Of a stretch of DNA of 64,000 nucleotides, positions 26,886 through 33,896 are shown piece after piece. Where the stretch lies: positions 1 to 64,000 of the forward strand of contig CAYWKS010000015.1 in NCBI GenBank assembly GCA_964458935.1, written 5' to 3'. Under the pieces are notes generated by a model. The model made no database searches, was not told the DNA's origin, and saw nothing but the letters and a program-made list of their open reading frames with translations. The first letter of the stretch is position 1. Each line of letters starts with the position of its first letter. Source of the stretch: CAYWKS01 sp964458935. Its GTDB lineage: Bacteria; Planctomycetota; Phycisphaerae; Phycisphaerales; Zrk34. The translations under genes and the position numbers were made by a program.

Positions 26886-27425
26886 TCAGGCGCCCGGCGT
26901 CCGGGCTATGCGCTGATCTATACGAGCGCCGCGGGGCGCCGGTTTGTCCTGCCGTCTGTTGCTGTCATCGTCAAAGAACTGCTGCAACATCTGCATCCGA
27001 TACGCGAAAATCTGATCGACGTCGGGCCGCACCAGCCACCGGTGAACGAGGGGTGACAAGGGCCCGCCGGGCACGCGGTACTTCACGCGGTCGCGGCAGA
27101 GCGTGCCGCCTTCGTGGGCGATGAACTGATGCTCGTGGACCCACTGGCGGTAAGGCCCGCGGACCTGCTCATCGACGAACCGGTGAGGCGGGTCCCACAC
27201 GGCGATCCGCGTCCGCCACCGCACCGGCACGCCGCGGATCCGCAGCCGATAGTCGATCAGCGCTCCGGCGCGGATGTCGATCGGCTCGGGCGTGAGGATG
27301 CGGAAGTTGAGCCACGGCGGCGTGAGCCGCTCCAGGTTCCGCGCGTCGGCGAAGAAGGCGAAGACCTCATCGATCGGCCGCGACAGGAACAGGTGCGCGT
27401 GCTTGACATGGGCGTGGTTACGCAT
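26886..27425 (-). CDS. SRPBCC-family (START/Bet v1-like) protein
   Basis: A 179-residue soluble protein with SRPBCC features: SRPIDEVFAFFADARNLERLTPPWL near the N-terminus, repeated beta strands (LIDYRLRIRGVPVRWRTRIAVW, RFVDEQVRGPYRQWVHEHQF), and a final long helix (RMQMLQQFFDD). Such proteins bind hydrophobic ligands or act as cyclases; the ligand here is unknown. The ATG at 27425 (MRNHAHVKHAH) lies within the 3' end of the DUF4096 gene, an eight-base overlap, implying coupled translation. Confidence 0.82.
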   Translation of the reverse strand: MRNHAHVKHAHLFLSRPIDEVFAFFADARNLERLTPPWLNFRILTPEPIDIRAGALIDYRLRIRGVPVRWRTRIAVWDPPHRFVDEQVRGPYRQWVHEHQFIAHEGGTLCRDRVKYRVPGGPLSPLVHRWLVRPDVDQIFAYRMQMLQQFFDDDSNRRQDKPAPRGARIDQRIARTPGA

Positions 27426-28155
27426 CGCTCGCCGCCTCCTCCGCACCGGGGTCGATCACGCCGGCCAGCCGCTGCCGCTGCTCGGGGCTCTGCCGGTCCC
27501 ACGTCCAGCGCCAGAACTGCCGCGCCATCGACCACCAGAACGGCGGGCGGCCGATGCGGGCCTCGGCGTTGGTGCGGCCGGCCTGCTCCTCGGCGTCGGC
27601 GAGGATGACCTTCATGAACAGCTCGCCCCATTCCCGCAGCGCCGCGTCGCTGAGGTGATCGATGTAGGTCCGCCAGATGGCGTCCCAGGTGCCGCTGGCC
27701 TGCCACTTGCGAAGCCGCCGCTGGCACGTCCGCGGCGACGGGTAGCCGTTGGGCAGGTCCTGCCAACGCGCCTGGTGCCGCATCACCCAAAGCACCGCTT
27801 CGAGCACCTTGCGGTCATCGGTCGGCCGCCGGCCGACAGCGTGCGCCCGGCCGACCTCCGGCAGATTCTCTACCGCGGCCCACGTCGCGTCGTCGAGCAA
27901 TTCGGTCACCGCTTCGACCTCATCGGACCGATCCGAACCGTTGCCGGGCCCGGATAGATGGGGCGAAGTCGCATTCCCGCCGGTCGCCGACGACTCTGCC
28001 GGCCGCTTCTGTGGCGATGCGGCGGGGATGGGCTTGCGACGCCGCGCCTGGGCGCGACCCGTGCCGCCGGCCGCCGAACCGCTCCAGGCGGCGGACAACG
28101 ATTCGATGCTGTAATGCGAATCCGATGTGAAACTGTTCAGGGACGAGGCGTTCAT
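27418..28155 (-). CDS. DUF4096-type (IS5/IS4 transposase N-terminal) protein without transposase core
   Basis: A 245-residue protein. Residues about 80-170 match the N-terminal DNA-binding domain of IS5-type transposases (DUF4096/PF13340): LDDATWAAVENLP, GRRPTDDRKVLEAVLWVMRH, WQDLPNGYPSPRTCQRRLRKW and WDAIWRTYIDHL. There is no DDE catalytic domain downstream; the C-terminal ~70 residues (Trp-rich, FWWSMARQFWRWTWDR) are unfamiliar, and the N-terminal ~75 are Ser/Ala/Arg-rich. ATG at 28155 has GGGAG seven bases upstream. No inverted terminal repeats seen. Located inside an operon, it looks domesticated, perhaps as a DNA-binding protein. Confidence 0.75.
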   Translation of the reverse strand: MNASSLNSFTSDSHYSIESLSAAWSGSAAGGTGRAQARRRKPIPAASPQKRPAESSATGGNATSPHLSGPGNGSDRSDEVEAVTELLDDATWAAVENLPEVGRAHAVGRRPTDDRKVLEAVLWVMRHQARWQDLPNGYPSPRTCQRRLRKWQASGTWDAIWRTYIDHLSDAALREWGELFMKVILADAEEQAGRTNAEARIGRPPFWWSMARQFWRWTWDRQSPEQRQRLAGVIDPGAEEAASDA

Positions 28156-28201
28156 GATTGACTCCCGAGGGCGAGTGGGCGCATCGGCCCACGTTCATGA
28201 T
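28149..28201. repeat. Two CGTTCATGAT direct repeats flanking a GTGGGC/GCCCAC hairpin
   Basis: CGTTCATGAT occurs at 28149-28158, covering the DUF4096 start codon, and again at 28192-28201. Between them GTGGGC (28175-28180) and GCCCAC (28187-28192) can pair with a six-base loop. The CGTTCA core equals the repeat unit at the folE promoter. It could be a second regulator-binding site in the operon; a chance match is possible for so short a word. Confidence 0.35.
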
Positions 28202-28219
28202 CCGAAAAGGGCGTCGGCG

Positions 28220-28444
28220 TTACGACGCCGGGGCATACTGCACACCCCAGCGGCGCTGGATGCCGCGGAGCTGGACAGCCTGAAATACCGCCGCCAGGCC
28301 CACCAGGGCGTACACCAGTCGGCTTGCGACCGACATCTCACCGAAGGTGGCGGCAACCAGGTCCAATCCGGCCAGGCCGACCAGGCCCCAGTTCAGACCG
28401 CCAATGACCAGCAACACCGCAGCGAAGACATCCACGTATTTCAT
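28220..28444 (-). CDS. DUF378-family small membrane protein
   Basis: A 74-residue protein with the DUF378 signature: two membrane helices (YVDVFAAVLLVIGGLNWGLVGL and SRLVYALVGLAAVFQAVQL) joined by a short polar loop. Function of the family is unknown. The ATG at 28444 has an excellent GGAAAGGAG six bases upstream. A GC hairpin (CGCCCC TGCC GGGGCG, 28459-28474) lies right before that site and might influence its access. 78 bases separate it from folE upstream. Confidence 0.85.
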   Translation of the reverse strand: MKYVDVFAAVLLVIGGLNWGLVGLAGLDLVAATFGEMSVASRLVYALVGLAAVFQAVQLRGIQRRWGVQYAPAS

Positions 28445-28522
28445 CACAGGCTCCTTTCCGCCCCTGCCGGGGCGAGGCCGATCGGATCGTGACCCGTCAG
28501 GCCGCTTGGGTACATTGCCGCG

Positions 28523-29197
28523 TCAGACACGACGCGGGCTCTGGATCAACTGCATGACTTCGACGCGGGCCGCGGCGTCATCCGCGTAGCAACCGCGCAC
28601 CGCTGTCGTGACCATCAGGCCGTGGGGCTTGCCCACGCCGCGCATCTTCATGCACATGTGCTCGCTCTCGATGACCACCGCCACGCCGAGAGGCTGCAAA
28701 TGCTGCTCCAACGCGTCGGCGATCTGGCGGGTCAGCCGCTCCTGGACCTGCGGTCGGCGTGCGTAAACGTCGACGGTCCGTGCCAGCTTGCTGAGCCCGA
28801 CCACCTTCCCGTCGGAGGGCAGGTAGGCCACGTGGGCCCGCCCATAGAACGGCAGCAGGTGATGCTCGCACAGGCTGAAGAAATCGATATCACGAAGCAG
28901 GACAAGCCCGGCGTCCTGCTCGTCGAAGACCCGCTCGAGGTGCCGGCCGGGGTCCTGCCGCAGCCCGCCGAACAACTCGCCGTACGCACGAGCCACGCGG
29001 TCGGGCGTGTCGACCAGCCCCTCCCGGTCCGGATCATCGCCCACGGCGTGCAGGATTTCGCGGACCGCGGCGGCGATGCGGTCGGTGTCCACGCCCGCGG
29101 GCGCAGTGGAAGGCCGCTGCAAGGCGTCCATATCGTCGCGGGCATCCAGCCCGTCACAGCACGCTTCGGTACCAACAGGTCTTACTTGGGCAATCAC
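28523..29197 (-). CDS. folE: GTP cyclohydrolase I (FolE)
   Basis: A 224-residue GTP cyclohydrolase I, converting GTP to 7,8-dihydroneopterin triphosphate for folate and pterin cofactors. Zinc and active-site motifs are intact: DIDFFSLCEHHLLPFYG (zinc Cys and His), GLSKLARTVDVYARRPQVQERLT, and VVIESEHMCMKMRGV (second zinc Cys). The N-terminal ~35 residues are poorly conserved. GTG at 29197 is chosen because AAGGAG stands seven bases upstream. It is the first gene behind the strong promoter next to the divergent MerR/B12-type regulator. Confidence 0.96.
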   Translation of the reverse strand: MIAQVRPVGTEACCDGLDARDDMDALQRPSTAPAGVDTDRIAAAVREILHAVGDDPDREGLVDTPDRVARAYGELFGGLRQDPGRHLERVFDEQDAGLVLLRDIDFFSLCEHHLLPFYGRAHVAYLPSDGKVVGLSKLARTVDVYARRPQVQERLTRQIADALEQHLQPLGVAVVIESEHMCMKMRGVGKPHGLMVTTAVRGCYADDAAARVEVMQLIQSPRRV

Positions 29198-29230
29198 GGC
29201 GAGCTCCTTAACGTGTTTAATCGACCGCTT

Positions 29231-29254
29231 CGTTCAAATCGTTCATAACGTTCA
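29231..29254 (-). promoter_or_regulatory. Probable operator: three TGAACG direct repeats at 9-base spacing
   Basis: On the plus strand CGTTCA occurs at 29231-29236, 29240-29245 and 29249-29254, exactly nine bases apart (TGAACG on the minus strand). The array starts about where transcription of folE should begin and extends some 20 bases downstream, the position expected for a repressor site. CarH-type regulators are known to bind tandem direct repeats, one per subunit, so the divergent MerR protein is the obvious candidate. Binding itself is inferred. Confidence 0.6.
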
Positions 29255-29259
29255 GACGA

Positions 29260-29288
29260 AATATACCTACCACCATGTGCCGGGTCAA
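29260..29288 (-). promoter_or_regulatory. folE promoter (TTGACC, 17 bases, TATATT)
   Basis: On the minus strand a minus-35 TTGACC (29283-29288) and a minus-10 TATATT (29260-29265) are separated by exactly 17 bases, a near-consensus housekeeping promoter. The start site should fall near 29253, leaving a leader of about 55 bases before the folE GTG. It is probably the promoter of the whole folE to SDR gene run. Confidence 0.7.
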
Positions 29289-29361
29289 GCAATAACCGGA
29301 ACTTTCTGCCGTGTTTTGCGCAAAAGTCTTTCAAATAGACGTTTATGAGGTCGAAAATGTG

Positions 29362-29391
29362 TTGGACGCTTTGGCCGATATCAGCTATAGT
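29362..29391 (+). promoter_or_regulatory. Promoter of the MerR/B12-type regulator (TTGGAC, 18 bases, TATAGT)
   Basis: Minus-35 TTGGAC (29362-29367) and minus-10 TATAGT (29386-29391) with an 18-base spacer stand 30 bases before the GTG start. The predicted leader contains a short dyad CGTCT-TGG-AGACG (29401-29413) that includes the GGAG ribosome-binding site, so start access or a regulator could be involved. Confidence 0.55.
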
Positions 29392-29420
29392 CGATCAAAA
29401 CGTCTTGGAGACGATGCGTA

Positions 29421-30332
29421 GTGGAATCTGTTCTATCCCCTAAAGAGTTGGCGCAGGCGATTGGCGTGAGCGAATCGAGCCTGAAACGGTGGACCGATGA
29501 AGGTCGCATCCCCGCCTCGCGCACCGCCGGCGGCCACCGCCGCATCCGCACCAGCGATGCGATCCGCTTCATCCGTGAGGCCCGCCTGCCCGTCGTGCGT
29601 CCGGAGCTGCTGGGCCTCGGTGAAGGCGAGCAGCTCCAGGCGCCCGAATCCGATGCCGGTGAGGCCCTGTACGGCGCGCTGCAGCATGGCGACATCGCGC
29701 GAGCCAAGGGCATCATCGCCGGCGCGTACCTCGACGGTCAGCCCCTGCCGGCCATCTTCGACGGGCCGGTCCGTCACGCCTTGGCCAAGATCGGCGAGCT
29801 CTGGCAGCACAGCAACGACGGCATCTTCATCGAACACCGCGCCATCGACATCTGCGTCCAGGCGCTCAGCGAACTGCGATCGATCATGCCTACCCCCGAC
29901 GATGATGCCCCGAAGGCGATGGGCGCCGCGCCCCCGGGCGATCCCTACATGATCCCCTCGATCATGGCGGCGATGGTCGTCCGCGAGGCCGGGTTCAATA
30001 CCGTCAACCTCGGCCCGGACACCCCGCTGGACGTGCTGGGCGCCGCCGCCGAGCGAGCCGCCTCGCAACTGGTCTGGCTCAGCGTGACCGCGCCCACGGA
30101 TCCCCGCATGTTCCAGCATGCCATCACCCGACTTGGGGAGCGGCTTGCGGCGCTGGACGCGACCCTGCTCGTGGGGGGCCGGCAGTTCGACACCGACAGC
30201 CTGATCCTGCCGCCCAACGTCCAGCAGGTCGGGTCCATGGGTGAACTGAGCGCCTACGCCAAGGGCCTGCGCACCGCGCACCAGCGCGTCGGTCACGCCC
30301 CGCATCCCGCCGACAAGACCCTCAATGCCTAG
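29421..30332 (+). CDS. MerR-HTH regulator with B12-binding-like domain (LitR/CarH type, altered cobalamin motif)
   Basis: A 303-residue regulator: MerR winged helix (residues 4-52, LSPKELAQAIGVSESS to AGGHRRI), a four-helix module (about 78-155), and a Rossmann-type B12-binding-like domain (about 170-290). The helix module keeps the W-x9-EH motif (W128, E138, H139) that cups adenosylcobalamin in CarH. The cobalamin ligand motif DxHxxG is replaced: D174-P-Y176-M-I-P179, so the ligand histidine and the glycine are missing. CarH/LitR proteins repress light-induced genes until illuminated. GTG start, with GGAG ten bases upstream. Divergent to folE. Confidence 0.85.
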   Translation: MESVLSPKELAQAIGVSESSLKRWTDEGRIPASRTAGGHRRIRTSDAIRFIREARLPVVRPELLGLGEGEQLQAPESDAGEALYGALQHGDIARAKGIIAGAYLDGQPLPAIFDGPVRHALAKIGELWQHSNDGIFIEHRAIDICVQALSELRSIMPTPDDDAPKAMGAAPPGDPYMIPSIMAAMVVREAGFNTVNLGPDTPLDVLGAAAERAASQLVWLSVTAPTDPRMFQHAITRLGERLAALDATLLVGGRQFDTDSLILPPNVQQVGSMGELSAYAKGLRTAHQRVGHAPHPADKTLNA

Positions 30333-30386
30333 CATGTCAGGCGGCCCGACCGATCCGGGCCATCCCACTCTCACGCAGGGCTCACC

Positions 30387-31055
30387 ATGTCCAACGAATC
30401 GCGTACTGATCCGATGCATGCGATGCGGCGTGAGTACATCGCCGGCGAGTTGACCGAGGACCAGGCCGGCGACGATCCGGCAGCGCTGTTCGACCGCTGG
30501 TTCGCCCAGGCCAAGGCGTCTATCCCCGAAGACACGCCATGGTACGAGGCGAACGCGATGTCGCTGGCGACGGTCGACGCGTCGGGCCGGCCGTCGGTGC
30601 GGATCGTGCTGTTGAAAGACGTGCAAGCTTCGGGGTTCGTCTTCTACACGAACTACGATTCGCGGAAGGCGCGGGAACTGGCGGCGAACGCGAACGCGGC
30701 GCTGTGCTTCCACTGGGCCTGGCTGGAGCGGCAGGTGCGGATCGAGGGACCGGTCGAGTCGATCGACCGCGCGACGAGCGAGGCGTACTTCGGCGGCCGG
30801 CCCCGGCCCAGCCAGTTGGGCGCCTGGGTCTCCGACCAGTCGCAACCGATCACGCGGGCGGAGCTGGCCGAGCGGCTGGCCGAATTGGAGCGGCGTTTTG
30901 AAGGCCGTCCCGTGCCCTGCCCGCCGCACTGGGGCGGGTTCGGCGTCCGGCCGCGGGCGATCGAGTTCTGGCAGGGCCGACCCAGCCGCCTGCACGACCG
31001 GCTGCTGTACGAACGCAGCGGCGACGGCTGGTCGAGGCAGCGGCTGGCGCCGTGA
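30387..31055 (+). CDS. pdxH: Pyridoxamine 5'-phosphate oxidase
   Basis: A 222-residue flavoprotein that oxidises pyridoxine/pyridoxamine 5'-phosphate to pyridoxal 5'-phosphate. Motifs fit PdxH: AMSLATVDASGRPSVRIVLLK (FMN/substrate), FYTNYDSRKARELAAN, ALCFHWAWLERQVRIEG, and the C-terminal HWGGFGVRPRAIEFWQG and RLHDRLLYER. Length is normal. ATG at 30387 (MSNESRTDPMHAMRREY). It lies 54 bases after the regulator on the same strand; a functional link is not evident. Confidence 0.95.
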   Translation: MSNESRTDPMHAMRREYIAGELTEDQAGDDPAALFDRWFAQAKASIPEDTPWYEANAMSLATVDASGRPSVRIVLLKDVQASGFVFYTNYDSRKARELAANANAALCFHWAWLERQVRIEGPVESIDRATSEAYFGGRPRPSQLGAWVSDQSQPITRAELAERLAELERRFEGRPVPCPPHWGGFGVRPRAIEFWQGRPSRLHDRLLYERSGDGWSRQRLAP

Positions 31056-31181
31056 CGAGCCCGCTGGCCGCCGGCCGTTCTGTCAGTTAATATTGGCACA
31101 CAGTGGGCAATAACCCCAAACCGCTTGGCGTAATTCGACATTTTTGGCGACGCACGCCCTATTGCGGCAATCTGGGTTGTG

Positions 31182-31187
31182 TACAAT
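31182..31187 (+). promoter_or_regulatory. Putative minus-10 box (TACAAT) upstream of the DUF11 lipoprotein gene
   Basis: TACAAT in the context TTGTGTACAATACG lies about 100 bases before the ATG at 31287, inside an otherwise gene-free 231-base gap that is AT-richer than its surroundings. No minus-35 with a standard spacer is visible; TTGCGG is only 14 bases upstream. Confidence 0.3.
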
Positions 31188-31286
31188 ACGCTAGGTACGG
31201 GTCGCCTGAGCTGACTTCACCTCGGTCAGGCGAAAGGGAAGACGCACTTCCACGCGTGGACAACCAACGATAGAAGGAGAATGCAC

Positions 31287-32897
31287 ATGCCAACGCAACT
31301 GGCTCGGACCGCGTGTCTGATAATCGCCCTCGCCTCGCTGGCGCTGGTCGGTTGCCAGAAGAACAAGACCGCCGACTCGGGCGCCGCCAGCAAACAGCGG
31401 TACTCGTTCGGCTACCCCGAAGACCGCGGCGGCGAGAAGCCCAAGGCGCCGGCCGAGGCCGCGCCCGCCCCCGCCCCGGCGCCCGCGGACGGCATGGTCT
31501 CCACCCGCGTGGCCATCCCCACCGGCGAACGCCGGACCAGCGGCATGCTCATCGAGAAGATGGCGCCCGCTGAGGTCACCCTCAATCAGCCCTTCGAGTA
31601 CACCATCCAGGTCACCAACCTGACCGGCCAGGGCCTCAACGACGTGACCGTCGTCGACACGGTCTCCGAGAACTACGAGCTGATGAACGCCACGCCCGAA
31701 GCGGAGCGATCCGGTCGCACCGTCACGTGGCAGATGGGCTCGCTGGGCGCGCGGGAGAGCAAGACGATCACGCTGCTCGGCAAGGCGACCGGTGAAGGCA
31801 TGATCCGCAACTGCGTGAGCGGCTCGTACACGCTGGCCGCCTGCGTGGCGACCAAGGTCACCCAGCCGGCGCTGCAACTGGCCAAGACCGTGACGCCCGA
31901 GGTCGTGCTGTGCGACATGATCGACTACGAGCTGGTCGTGACGAACAACGGCACGGGCGCGGCGAGCAACGTGGTGGTGATGGACGAGCTGCCCGCGGGC
32001 GTGAAGACGGCCGACGGCATGAGCACGCTGAAGTACAACGTCGGCACGCTTCCCGCCGGCCAGGCGCGCCGCATGACCGCCAAGCTCAAGGCCTCGAAGA
32101 CCGGGACCTTCAAGAGCACGGCGCAGGCCACCGCCGACGGCGGGCTCAAGGACACCGCCGCCGGGCAGACCGTCGTCCGCCAGCCGGTGCTGGAGATCAC
32201 CAAGACCGCGCCCGACATGATCTTCGCCGGCCGCAACCTCGAGTACACCATCATGGTCAAGAACACCGGCGACGCGCCCGCGCGGAACCTGGAGATCAGC
32301 GACGGCGTGCCGAACACCACCAGCTTCGTCTCCGCCAGCAACAACGGCCGTCTCATCGACGGCTCGGTGAGCTGGTCGCTGGGCACGCTGGACCCGGGCA
32401 AGAGCCGCACGGTGACCATGACGGTCAAGCCCGCGCGGATCGGCAAGGTCACCAACGCCGCGGCCGCCAACGCGGACTGCGCCGAACCGGTCACCGATCG
32501 CGCCTCGACCGACGTCGCGGGCATCCCCGCGATCCTGCTCGAGGTCGTCGACCGTGACGGCGGCGTCGACTACGACCCGGTCGAGGTCGGCAACCGCGTG
32601 GTGTACGTCATCACCGCGACCAACCAGGGCTCGGCACGCGATACGGACATCCGCATCACCGCCACGCCCGAGAACGCCGAGTTCATCTCCGCCACCGGCG
32701 CCACCGAAGGCCAGTTCCGCAACGGCACGATCACCTTCGCGCCCCTGCGTGAGCTCGGTCCCAAGCAGCAGGCGACGTGGAAGGTCACCGTCCGCGCCGC
32801 CGAGGCCGGCAACACCCGCTTCCAGGTCACCATGCGGACCGACGAGCTGGGCGAGCGGCCGGTCGAGGAAACCGAAGCGACCAACTTCTACGAGTAA
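31287..32897 (+). CDS. DUF11-repeat lipoprotein
   Basis: A 536-residue envelope protein. A lipoprotein signal (LASLALVGCQKN, cysteine about residue 25) is followed by a Pro/Ala-rich spacer and about four DUF11/CARDB-like beta repeats, each with FEYTIQVTN-, YELVVTNNG-, LEYTIMVKNTGDAPARN- or VYVITATNQGSARD-type strands. Such repeats are common in large planctomycete surface proteins. ATG at 31287 is preferred over 31281 because AAGGAG lies seven bases before it. A perfect terminator hairpin follows, so the gene is probably monocistronic. Confidence 0.9.
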   Translation: MPTQLARTACLIIALASLALVGCQKNKTADSGAASKQRYSFGYPEDRGGEKPKAPAEAAPAPAPAPADGMVSTRVAIPTGERRTSGMLIEKMAPAEVTLNQPFEYTIQVTNLTGQGLNDVTVVDTVSENYELMNATPEAERSGRTVTWQMGSLGARESKTITLLGKATGEGMIRNCVSGSYTLAACVATKVTQPALQLAKTVTPEVVLCDMIDYELVVTNNGTGAASNVVVMDELPAGVKTADGMSTLKYNVGTLPAGQARRMTAKLKASKTGTFKSTAQATADGGLKDTAAGQTVVRQPVLEITKTAPDMIFAGRNLEYTIMVKNTGDAPARNLEISDGVPNTTSFVSASNNGRLIDGSVSWSLGTLDPGKSRTVTMTVKPARIGKVTNAAAANADCAEPVTDRASTDVAGIPAILLEVVDRDGGVDYDPVEVGNRVVYVITATNQGSARDTDIRITATPENAEFISATGATEGQFRNGTITFAPLRELGPKQQATWKVTVRAAEAGNTRFQVTMRTDELGERPVEETEATNFYE

Positions 32898-32953
32898 GCG
32901 GGTCGCGCCGCACGGGCCGCCGTCAGGCCCGCGCGGCGGTGTGAGTCACTGAT

Positions 32954-32989
32954 CAGCGGCGCGGCGTTCCTTCGCCGCGCCGCTGTTTT
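32954..32989 (+). terminator. Rho-independent terminator after the DUF11 gene
   Basis: A perfect 13-base-pair GC stem (CAGCGGCGCGGCG, 32954-32966, paired with 32973-32985), six-base loop TTCCTT, followed directly by TTTTCTT. It stands 57 bases after the DUF11 stop and 20 bases before the mscS ATG, so mscS must have a promoter in or after this element or depend on read-through. Confidence 0.9.
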
Positions 32990-33008
32990 CTTACAACGGA
33001 GAACCCAC

Positions 33009-33896
33009 ATGATCCATCTGATCGCCCAGGCGACCGGGCACGCCGCCGAACCCAACAACGCGACCACGCCCCCCGGCGCCCTCGACGAACAAGCCATGCA
33101 CTACGTGCAGGCGTACGGCGTGCCGGCGCTGGCGGCGCTGGTGCTGCTGGTCGTCTCGTTCATCGCCGCCGCGTGGATCGGGGGCATGGTCCGACGCGGG
33201 TGCGACCGGGCCAGGCTCGACACCACGCTCAGCCGCTTCTTCGGCCGCATCGCCCGCTGGCTCGTGCTGGTCCTCGCCATCCTGTCGATCCTCAACTACT
33301 TCGGCGTGCAGACCACCGGCTTCGCCGCCGTGATCGGCGCCTCGGCGCTCGCCGTCGGGCTCGCCTTCCAGGGCACGCTCGCCAGCTTCGCCGCCGGCGT
33401 CATGCTCCTGGTCTTTCGGCCGTTCAAGGTCGGCGACGCGATCAAGGTCGCCGGCGAAACCGGCAAGGTCTTCGAGATCGACCTGGTCATGACCGTGCTC
33501 GACACCTTCGACAACCGCCGCATCTACATCCCCAACAACCAGGTGTTCGGGTCGACCATCGAGAACATCTCCTTCCACCCGACCCGCCGGGTCGACGTCA
33601 ACGTGGGCACGGCCTACGACGCGGACCTCGACCACGTGCGCGGCGTGCTGCACGAGGCGATCCAGAGCGTCGACAACGTCCACGCCGACCCCGAGCCGGT
33701 CGTCTACCTCTCGGAGATGGGCGACAGCTCGATCAACTGGGCGGTGCGGGTGTGGACCGACACCGCCGAGTTCTGGGCGGTCCGCGAGGCTTTGACCCGG
33801 GCCGTGAAGATGAAGCTGGACGCGGCGCAGGTCTCGATCCCGTTCCCGCAGATGGACGTGCACCTGGACGGGTCGGTCACCGGCGTCGGCGGCTGA
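33009..33896 (+). CDS. MscS-family mechanosensitive ion channel
   Basis: A 295-residue small-conductance channel. A hydrophobic N-terminal segment and two membrane helices (about residues 38-58 and 78-98) precede the pore helix TM3, rich in Gly/Ala (AAVIGASALAVGLAFQGTLASFAAGVMLLVFRPFKVGD, about 110-147), then the cytoplasmic beta domain (IYIPNNQVFGSTIENIS) and C-terminal alpha/beta part. It opens on membrane stretch and protects against osmotic downshock. Its 3' end overlaps the convergent PEP-CTERM gene by 20 bases. Confidence 0.93.
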   Translation: MIHLIAQATGHAAEPNNATTPPGALDEQAMHYVQAYGVPALAALVLLVVSFIAAAWIGGMVRRGCDRARLDTTLSRFFGRIARWLVLVLAILSILNYFGVQTTGFAAVIGASALAVGLAFQGTLASFAAGVMLLVFRPFKVGDAIKVAGETGKVFEIDLVMTVLDTFDNRRIYIPNNQVFGSTIENISFHPTRRVDVNVGTAYDADLDHVRGVLHEAIQSVDNVHADPEPVVYLSEMGDSSINWAVRVWTDTAEFWAVREALTRAVKMKLDAAQVSIPFPQMDVHLDGSVTGVGG

